Assembly: GCA_964016875.1 (NCBI GenBank)
Contig: OZ024718.1
Span: 41,046,406-41,110,405 of the forward strand
From: Fallopia convolvulus
Lineage: Eukaryota > Streptophyta > Magnoliopsida > Caryophyllales > Polygonaceae
Length of the DNA: 64,000 bases
Direction: 5' to 3'
A model generated the notes under the pieces. It was not told the origin of the DNA. It saw only the letters and a program-made list of their open reading frames with translations, and ran no database searches. Positions 57,491 to 64,000 of the stretch are shown here, piece after piece. Made by a program: the position numbers and the translations under genes. Each line of letters starts with the position of its first letter. The first letter of the stretch is position 1.

Positions 57491-58255
57491 ACCTTGACCA
57501 TGGATGCCTCCCAAGAGGAGTAAGCCATGTCACTTCGCTCGAACGACCCCGTCACTCGCATCAGTGCCAAGGCCATAGCTTCAACAACGCAATCACTTGT
57601 GGCTCGAAACCTCGCCAACCACACAACACCTTCGCCCTCGCCACCGCAAGTCTACTTCATCTCCATCACCGTTGTAGATCCTTGCCCAAGCCTGGCGTGC
57701 CAATCCGACGTCGAGTGTCACCCGTGGAGTACGCACACGCACCTAGGCCTTCGGTCTCGGTCTTGACACCTTCGGTGCCTCGGCCACGACCTTGGGTCAT
57801 ATCTTGCTTTATTTAGTAATTTTTACCATGTTTAGACCTTCTACATGCATTGTTATGTTTTTAGTAAGTTTTTGTGGACTTCTTGGAAGTTGGACCTCAT
57901 TTGCGCGCGCACTTGGCCATATTCCACCTCTTTCTAACTTGTTTAGGGTTTGGAGCCACCTCTTTATAAGGCACTCCTGACTCCTTTTGTTGGGTTACTC
58001 ATAATTCAGACTCATAATTGAAGCAAAGACATTCTCCTTGTTTTTGAGTTCGTGCGTCCCAATTCTCCAAATCTATCAAACACGTTTAATCGGTTATCAC
58101 CTTGGCCGATTCATCCTAGTTCATCATGTTTGAACTCCTATTTGTTCCATAATGTTGGACCAAGTCAAGGCCCAAGAACCTCTTTTCGGTCTAAACATCT
58201 GCGCCCACAAGTTCATCCAAGACTCTTTGCACGATCTAGATCTCCTTTCAAGGCG

Positions 58256-58480
58256 TTCTTGAGACCATTTGGAATCAAGGTCGCATCATTTGTTGTCCTA
58301 AAAAATAATGGTTCTTATCGGTATTCTCATCATGACTATGTGATCAAATTAAGCTTCCTCACCATCGTTACACCAACAGGTGAAATTGAAATTCCTCAAT
58401 ATGGATTCAAATTTGTTTATTTCAATGTCATTAGATCTTCTGGTGTTATAAATCATGTACCGAAGCTAAAAAAGTAGGTG
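58256..58480 (+). pseudogene. RPA70-like DNA-binding fragment (Helitron-associated)
   Basis: The frame encodes LKNNGSYRYSHHDYVIKLSF then IEIPQYGFKFVYFNVIRSS, resembling the N-terminal OB-fold of plant RPA1-like (DUF223) proteins, where N-G-x-Y-R, H-x-Y and Y-G-F-x-F-V-x-F-x-V recur. Plant Helitrons often carry such genes. It lies immediately before a Pif1-like helicase fragment, supporting a Helitron origin. Partial and degenerate. Confidence 0.55.
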
Positions 58481-58930
58481 TTGTGCCTGTGATATTGTTG
58501 CACAATATAGAACAGGCAAATGGTCTATGCAATTTACCAAATTTATTATTACTAAATTAGGCACTTGAATGGTTGGAGAAAAAAATTAGAAGTGGTCGGT
58601 CTGGTCGTAATATTGACTAGATAGTTCCCATTCCTCGAGTGCTCCTATGTCCTTCAAATACCTTAACTATCAAGTTTGAACGTCAGCGATTCTCTATCAT
58701 TATTTGCTTCACAATGACAATTAATATGATTCAAGGACAATCATTGTCTCAAGTAGACATATATCTTCCTAAGTCTATATTCACACACAACTAGTTTTAT
58801 GTTGTCTTATCTTGAGTTACAAGGATAGAAGGGTTGAAGGTTTTGATTTTAGATAAGAAAGGAAATGCAATATGTCAATCACTAATGTTGTGTACAAAGA
58901 AGTCCTCAAAAATATTTGATATCCATTTTC
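58481..58930 (+). pseudogene. Pif1-like helicase C-terminal fragment (Helitron replicase relic)
   Basis: Broken frames contain VPVILLHNIEQANGLCNLPN, FERQRFSIIICFTMTINMIQ followed by GQSLSQVDIYLPKSIFTHN, and VTRIEGLKVLILDKKGNAIC. These match in order the terminal blocks of plant Helitron-encoded Pif1 helicases (L-x-N-I-x-x-x-x-G-L-C-N; M-T-I-N-K-S-Q-G-Q; Y-V-A-x-S-R-V-T-x-x-x-G-L-K). Stops at about 58560, 58620 and 58793 make it non-functional. The catalytic Walker motifs would lie upstream and are absent. Confidence 0.75.
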
Positions 58931-59325
58931 ATATATATAAGCTCAAATATTCAATACAAGTCTATGTATTTGTCATTGTTTTTACATTCTTACAGACTTA
59001 CAATTAGTTTACTAGTATCACAAATTATTAACAAATTAAACTAGAGCCAATGTTTTGACGGTGCTTCTATGTGAATTAAACTATTTACCCTGTATTTCTC
59101 GCCAATATCAATGAAATTTTTGTTGTTCTGATATCGTATATAGTTTTATTCAAATTTCTCCCTATGTATCACATAAAATAGTCCAAATTATACAATCATT
59201 ACCTATACATGGTACATGTCTTAGAGCATCTACGAGAGATTGAGTCTCTTAAAACATTAATAGGAAAAGAAAATTAGATAAATTATGTCAGGAAGGAGTT
59301 CTTGCAGATGACATTCAGTAACAAA
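58931..59325. other. AT-rich DNA after the helicase relic
   Basis: No gene seen. It may be the non-coding 3' part of the same Helitron. Confidence 0.35.
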
Positions 59326-60274
59326 CTAGTATGTATTCTCGTACCTTGTACGGGTTTTTCTTAAATTAAATATTAATAATAAAATATTTTCAAATATATT
59401 TATTATCCGAGAAAAATAATCACGTAAACGCTTAAATATAAATTTTGAATAAATATTTAAAATCAATAAACTATAAAAAGTTGTTTATTTGAAACAATAA
59501 TATTTTATTAGTATTACGAATTAAATTAATATCCAAAACATGATAATTTAATAAATTATGAAAAGGGATAAGTAATAAGATAAAAACTTATCAATTTATT
59601 ATATACACGAGACCGTTCAAAATAAACTTAATTATAATGATATAAGATTGTATGTACATTACATTATCTTTATATTAAACTTAATTATCTAAACCTAGCA
59701 TATGCATTCTATTTAAAAATAAAATAAATATCCTAGATTGAAGTGTTGCGTGCGGACATCCACTGTTTGTTGGCTCAGTTCCAGGATTGGAGTATTACTC
59801 ATGTCTACTGTGAGTGCAATGCTGTAGCTGACTTCATCGATGTCTCCTTCCGACGTGTATCTTCCGTTCCACTTGCAGATGGCTTGGGTTTCTGTACCCT
59901 CATCCGTCAGGATGCCCTAGGGCGGTCACTAGTTTGTTAGTGACCTCTCTAATTCCTTTCCTAATCAAAAATAAAAAAAAATAAAAAAATAAAAATCCTA
60001 ATATTTGTATAATATATAGCATAAAAAATATTATAATAATCTTCCTATTTATCATATTCAAAAATAAAAGATTATTTTTTTAAAATTAAGAATGTGATTT
60101 TCTATCCATTGATTATAGTGATATAAGATTGTACGTACATTACACTATTTTTATATTAAACTTAATTATTTTGCCAAAGATTGGTTTTAAGAAAAAGGGT
60201 AATGTGGTCCAATCTAAAAGCGACATGTGTTGTTCAATAATTTTTTTAACCTCCGCTTTAATATATAGTTATGA
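59326..60274 (-). mobile_element. Short non-autonomous Helitron, minus strand
   Basis: The minus strand begins TCATAACTATATATTAAAGC (60274) preceded by A, and ends CTAG (59326-59329) followed by T, the expected A/T insertion site. A hairpin CGTAC-AAG-GTACG (59340-59352) lies 10 bases before CTAG, as in known Helitrons. It is interrupted by a LINE tail at about 59735-59995. A near-identical block of about 50 bases (gatataagattgta...) occurs on both sides of the LINE tail, at about 59639-59690 and 60119-60170. Confidence 0.65.
59735..59995 (+). mobile_element. 5'-truncated LINE tail with RNase H end and poly-A
   Basis: The frame 59743-59940 reads VLRADIHCLLAQFQDWSITH then VYCECNAVADFIDVSF, the C-terminal block of plant LINE RNase H (H-V-x-R-E-x-N-x-V-A-D). 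A short 3' UTR and an A-rich tail (about 59965-59993) follow. 'aatccta'-like sequence on both sides (about 59728-59734 and 59993-60001) may be the target duplication. The rest of the LINE was never inserted. Confidence 0.68.
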
Positions 60275-60375
60275 TTTTCCTTTCTTTACCTTTTTTACAA
60301 TTAAAAAAATAAAGTAGGCCTCTTTTCTACAAATTAAAAAATAGATATGATATTGATACAATGATACATAGTAAC

Positions 60376-61120
60376 TATGCAACACCCATCTAATAATTTG
60401 CAACACTTTTTTTTCTTCCTATTTTACCCTTATTTTAATGGCTTAAAATTATCCTAAATTTCTCTCTATCTTCCCTTCTCCCTTCTCTCTGGTCTTATAT
60501 TCTTTCAACTTTATCGTCTTTGCACCGCCATTTTAGAACCTATTCTTCAAGTCTCATATATATTTTAACAAAGCTAATTCACTTTACTACTCCGAGCATA
60601 TCAAAATTGAAATTAAACTTGATATGCTAATAGTGTCAATTCATTGAAAGTTTTAAGGGCTCATCTAAACCTAACCCTAAAATTTCCATCCAAGCAAAAC
60701 AAGAGAGCTAGATTCAAATTCTGAACAATTCGTCCAATGACAATATACTCGGTAATACATTCATGCCCTCAATTAATTAATTAAACAATGAGGACTTAAA
60801 GATCGAGATGAAGAGAATATGTGAAACAACAAGTAGGTTGTAGGCCTAAGGAATTAATTATATAGTGAAATGCTAAGCACATTCCATGAGATTGAAATCG
60901 ATACAGTGTTAGAATTAAGATTGACTTATAAATGGTCTAATTAACTTGAAATTGATACAGTACGTGGTTGAAGTCTCGATCTTTACCCATCTAAAGTGGG
61001 AAAGAAAATTAAATTGAAAGCGTGGTTAATTTATGAAAATGCACCCAAAACACAAATAGGGGTATTTTTGGAACTGTTTAATTTTTTGGTGTTGCAAACT
61101 AATTAGGTGGGTGGTGCATA
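60376..61120. mobile_element. TIR element or MITE, about 745 bp
   Basis: The 31-base ends 60376-60406 and 61090-61120 (TATGCA[A/C]CACCCA...) are inverted repeats. A TA dinucleotide begins and ends the element and could be its duplication; no longer duplication was found, so the superfamily is open. The interior is AT-rich and non-coding. Confidence 0.5.
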
Positions 61121-61237
61121 ACTCGACCCTATTGAAATAGATATCATGTATGTGAGATCAGATTTTTGATGGTGATGTGGAAGAGAGAGGGTATTCAAAA
61201 AGTAAAAAAGAAACTTAACCTAAAACTCACTATTGAA

Positions 61238-61934
61238 TCTATATATATAATTAAAATCGTTAAGGATTCGAGCCACCACATTGCGCCAGGTCGGATTTCG
61301 CCACATGGCGATCTCACATTACGCCACATATGAATTTTCCACATGGCAATTTCTCCTTACTTTAAGGAAATTACACAAATTATTTTTTCCACTTTATAAT
61401 CCACATGGCACATTCATTTACACATCATCTTTTTTTGACAGAATTACACATCTTCTTAATTATTGAACAATCTATCCCATTATCAACATTTGTCCTCCAT
61501 ACATGATAATTTCTCTACATCAAAACTTTCCATGACCGACTTTTTCCAAGGTCTGTTCTGCGTATATTTTGTTTACTCTTCCCCCGATTCCGTTCACTCT
61601 TTGATGTCAAAGGTCATTTTCCGGTTCATAGGCTCGCAGCTCCATCAAGATCTACTTTTTCCCCGTCGATTTATGTTCTCATTCAATGCCATTGATGAGA
61701 CAATTTTCTGATATATAGGCTTGACGCTCGATTCCGATCTATCATATTTCCAGATTCCAGATGGCGATATTGGAGGAGGACCAACTCATACCTTCGTCGT
61801 TTTTCATCAATGTCATTCATGAGGCACTTGGTTAGGGTTTTTACTCTTCAATCCTCATTTTCAAAGTTAGGGCTTTGCTTGCTGAATTTGTTCGGATTAA
61901 AGTAAAGATTGAATTTGTTCATATATTTTACTAA
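61238..61934 (+). mobile_element. Helitron-like element, 5' end only recognised
   Basis: Starts TCTATATATATAATTAAAAT followed by 'ccaccacattgcgcc', shared with 61935 and 2623. No CTRR hairpin end is found before the next similar start, so the extent is uncertain. The interior has no recognisable gene. Confidence 0.4.
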
Positions 61935-62927
61935 TCTACTATATATATAAAAGCAATAAGGTTTGGAGCCTCCACATTGCGCCACCTCAGCTTTTTCCAC
62001 ATGTCGTTCCGAGAATCCGGCACATCATATTTTGCTATGTGTCGCCTTTTGGTTAAGCCATGCAATTTACACGTCATATAATTTTTTGCCACGTCATGTT
62101 ATTTCCGCCACATCAATGATAGAAATTTTTTTAAAATTTGTGTAATTAAATAAAAGGAAAGTAAATTTGACAAAAAAAGGAAAGAAAACCTTACAATTAG
62201 TGAATTAGGTAATAAATATTATATTATAAAATCGTTTTTTTGGTAGAAATATATTTTAAGATCTTAACAATCTTCAACAATTTACGAACTACCTAGCAAT
62301 TTAAACAAAAAAAAGATAAGGTCAACTAAATAAAGATATTGTCTAAAAAAATAAAGATATTGTGAAGATATGATCTAGATAAATATTTAACAAAAAAATT
62401 ATATTTTGTTAAATAATAAATAATTTTACGAATGCTAGGCAATTTGTTCAAAAAAAGATCAACTAGATAAAGATATTATTTAAATTTAAAAAAAAAACTA
62501 AATAAAGAAATTTTGGAGATAAGATTTAGAGAAGTATTAACAACTTAACATAAATAGTTTGTATAATCTTCATACCTAGAGAGAGATAAAAAAAAAATTA
62601 ACATATGGATCTAGAGAAATATTTAAAAAATCATATTTTTAAATAAGAAGCCATTGAAATTTCATTACCGAGAGTTATAGAGGTCCAAAATAAAGTTTAT
62701 GAAAATAAATTTTTAGTACATCATATTTTGGGATCAAATAGTTTGTGTAATTTTCATTTTTACATATTGATCCTATATTCTGGAAACAAATTATAAAAAA
62801 GTATATTGAAAAGATATAATATATCTTCATTTTTACTATAATTTTCAAGATATGTTATTAGAGAGGTTGAAAATGTGTTCAAAAGATATGAAAAAGATGT
62901 TAAAAATATAAAATTCATTTATTTCTA
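61935..62927 (+). mobile_element. Second Helitron-like 5' end and AT-rich tail
   Basis: Starts TCTACTATATATATAAAAGC, the common opening of plant non-autonomous Helitrons, followed by 'cctccacattgcgccacc'. The right boundary is not found; 62150-62927 is very AT-rich and without genes. Confidence 0.4.
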
Positions 62928-63600
62928 AGGTTTTTTTTCTGTCACAAACCAACTTTTAAAAGAGGTATTTTTTAACAAACCACCTTTTATAATATTTTTT
63001 AAGTAAAACCACCTTTTATAATGTAATTTGTTTAATTGAACCACATATTTCTATTTTTATTAAAATTTTATAATATATTGACCAATATGCCCTCTATCTA
63101 TATATACTTAGTTTTAAGAAAATAAATTACAAAATCATCCCTAATTTTGTAATATTTTTTCAGCAACCAACATTATGGTATATTTTTAAAACAAAACTTT
63201 TTATTTTTTTTAAAATCACCAAAAATGACTTATAAGTTGAGATTTTTTCATTTAATTTATAAATATTTTTTCTTTTGCTTCTCTTACTTACTACATTAAA
63301 TCTATTAATATTTATTTTCAAATTTTTAAAATGATAAAAAGTAATTTATCTTCTTTTTTTGAGTTTTCATATATATATATATATATTGATGTTATATGCT
63401 TTGCGAAAAAATATAATAAATTAGGAATGATTTTGTAAATTAATCAAACATGTAGTTAAGGACATTTTGGTCCAAATTTTATTATAGGTGGTACAACTTA
63501 ACAAATTATATTATAAAAGGTGGTTTTGTTCAAATAAAATTGTAAAAGGTGGTTTGCTAAAAAAACACCCATTTTAAAGGTGGTTTTTGACAAATAACCC
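62928..63600. mobile_element. Mutator-type MITE with about 120-bp TIRs
   Basis: Inverted arms 62928-63050 and 63475-63600 share repeated 'aaccaccttttataat' words. Flanking 9-mers TTATTTCTA (62919-62927) and TAATTTCTA (63601-63609) match at eight of nine positions. A short (AT)n run lies at 63368-63386 in the middle. No gene. Confidence 0.65.
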
Positions 63601-63609
63601 TAATTTCTA

Positions 63610-64000
63610 TGACCTTGTCATTCATTAATTTTTTTTAAGAAAGCGATTTTTTTCCACCCATATAAGTTTTTGGTATCCCATTGCATATGCATTAGGTTGT
63701 TGTGTATAGAAAAAAAACATAATTTAACGTAAGAGCATTGCTATGTGATTCCATCCACGTAAAATATCCCTAAAGCCGATATTGTAATTTTTAAAAGTTT
63801 ATATGTTATTTATAGCTTTCATTTCATATATTATTCTTTATGTAGATTATTAATTATATAAAAGACATTACCTCAATTAGAGGCAAATATAAGATAAATA
63901 TTTGTGTCATTCGGCTATAAACGGTTCCAAAAAAGGATAATCACACTACATACATTACGACAAATTTAATTTTATTAGATGAGAATGTTTGTGGTGTACC
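63610..64000. other. AT-rich sequence at the window end
   Basis: No gene or repeat structure recognised. Confidence 0.4.

Larger units (their letters stand above)
39398..58050 (+). mobile_element. Outer Ty3-type element relic, split by a 16.8-kb insertion
   Basis: Left piece 39398-39607 and right piece 56426 to about 58050, plus strand. The left piece has RNase H blocks LNYPTYDKELYAL and TALAYLRSQ ending in VTAHKK; the right piece resumes KGKNNIVVGALSRM, so the insertion lies inside the RNase H end. AGAAA is duplicated at the split (39603-39607, 56421-56425). 5' parts (gag, protease, RT) are missing at the left. The 3' LTR-like part starts near 57485, where 'gatgcgacc' parallels element B. 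This element is the oldest layer of the nest. Confidence 0.82.

Noticed and set aside
63368..63386. (AT)n microsatellite
   Set aside because: Ordinary short simple repeat within a MITE; not informative on its own.
1..64000. CRISPR arrays, bacterial operons, phage or defence systems
   Set aside because: No regularly spaced direct repeats or prokaryotic gene organisation; introns and plant transposons show this is plant nuclear DNA.

Overview
The window is nuclear DNA from a flowering plant, most likely a eudicot. It has widely spaced intron-bearing genes, a plant-type trihelix factor, a plant-specific pyruvate kinase subgroup, and a large load of plant transposon families (Ty3 with tRNA-Met or tRNA-Asp primer sites, L1-type LINEs with DUF4283-like ORF1, Mutator-like, hAT and Helitron elements). 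The species cannot be fixed from this sequence alone. Only two host genes look functional: a single-exon trihelix transcription factor (963-2174, +) and a 16-exon pyruvate kinase (28467-33787, -, 527 residues). Almost everything else is mobile DNA in various stages of decay.

Layout, left to right. 0-2.9 kb: trihelix gene and flanks. 2.9-17.6 kb: an unidentified old repeat split by two LTR elements, a deleted Athila-like gag-only element (A, 3903-8064) and a complete but inactivated Ty3 element (B, 8625-16648, target duplication ACACC). 17.6-21.0 kb: a Mutator-like element with TIRs of about 270 bp and a perfect 9-bp duplication. It carries a small inverted-repeat MITE, a hAT MITE and a short fragment resembling an XS-type zinc finger, so it may be a Pack-MULE. 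21.1-27.6 kb: a near-full-length L1-type LINE on the minus strand with a 19-bp duplication. 28.4-33.8 kb: pyruvate kinase. 35.5-39.4 kb: a LINE ORF1 relic, an Athila-like relic with a hAT MITE, and Ty3 integrase debris.

39.4-58 kb is a three-layer nest. A decayed Ty3 element (+) was split inside its RNase H region by a large LTR element without recognisable ORFs (39608-56420, LTRs of about 2.9 kb, duplication AGAAA). The right LTR of that element was then split by a young gag-only Athila-like element (C, 49710-55637, duplication GTCGC). C is the most interesting object here: two 1,390-bp LTRs with only about ten differences seen by eye, a tRNA-Asp primer site, one intact 415-codon gag with a CCHC knuckle, and no pol. 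Its relative A shares the gag C-terminus and a duplicated hairpin plus polypurine-tract module, so this is a non-autonomous family that probably borrows reverse transcriptase and integrase from elsewhere.

58-64 kb holds a degenerate Helitron replicase relic (RPA-like plus Pif1-like helicase), a short Helitron with A/TC...CTAG/T ends interrupted by a LINE tail, further Helitron-like 5' ends, and two TIR elements. The mobile elements do not form a pathway with the two host genes. No tRNA, rRNA, CRISPR or bacterial-type feature was seen. All exon joins, element boundaries and duplications were read by eye.
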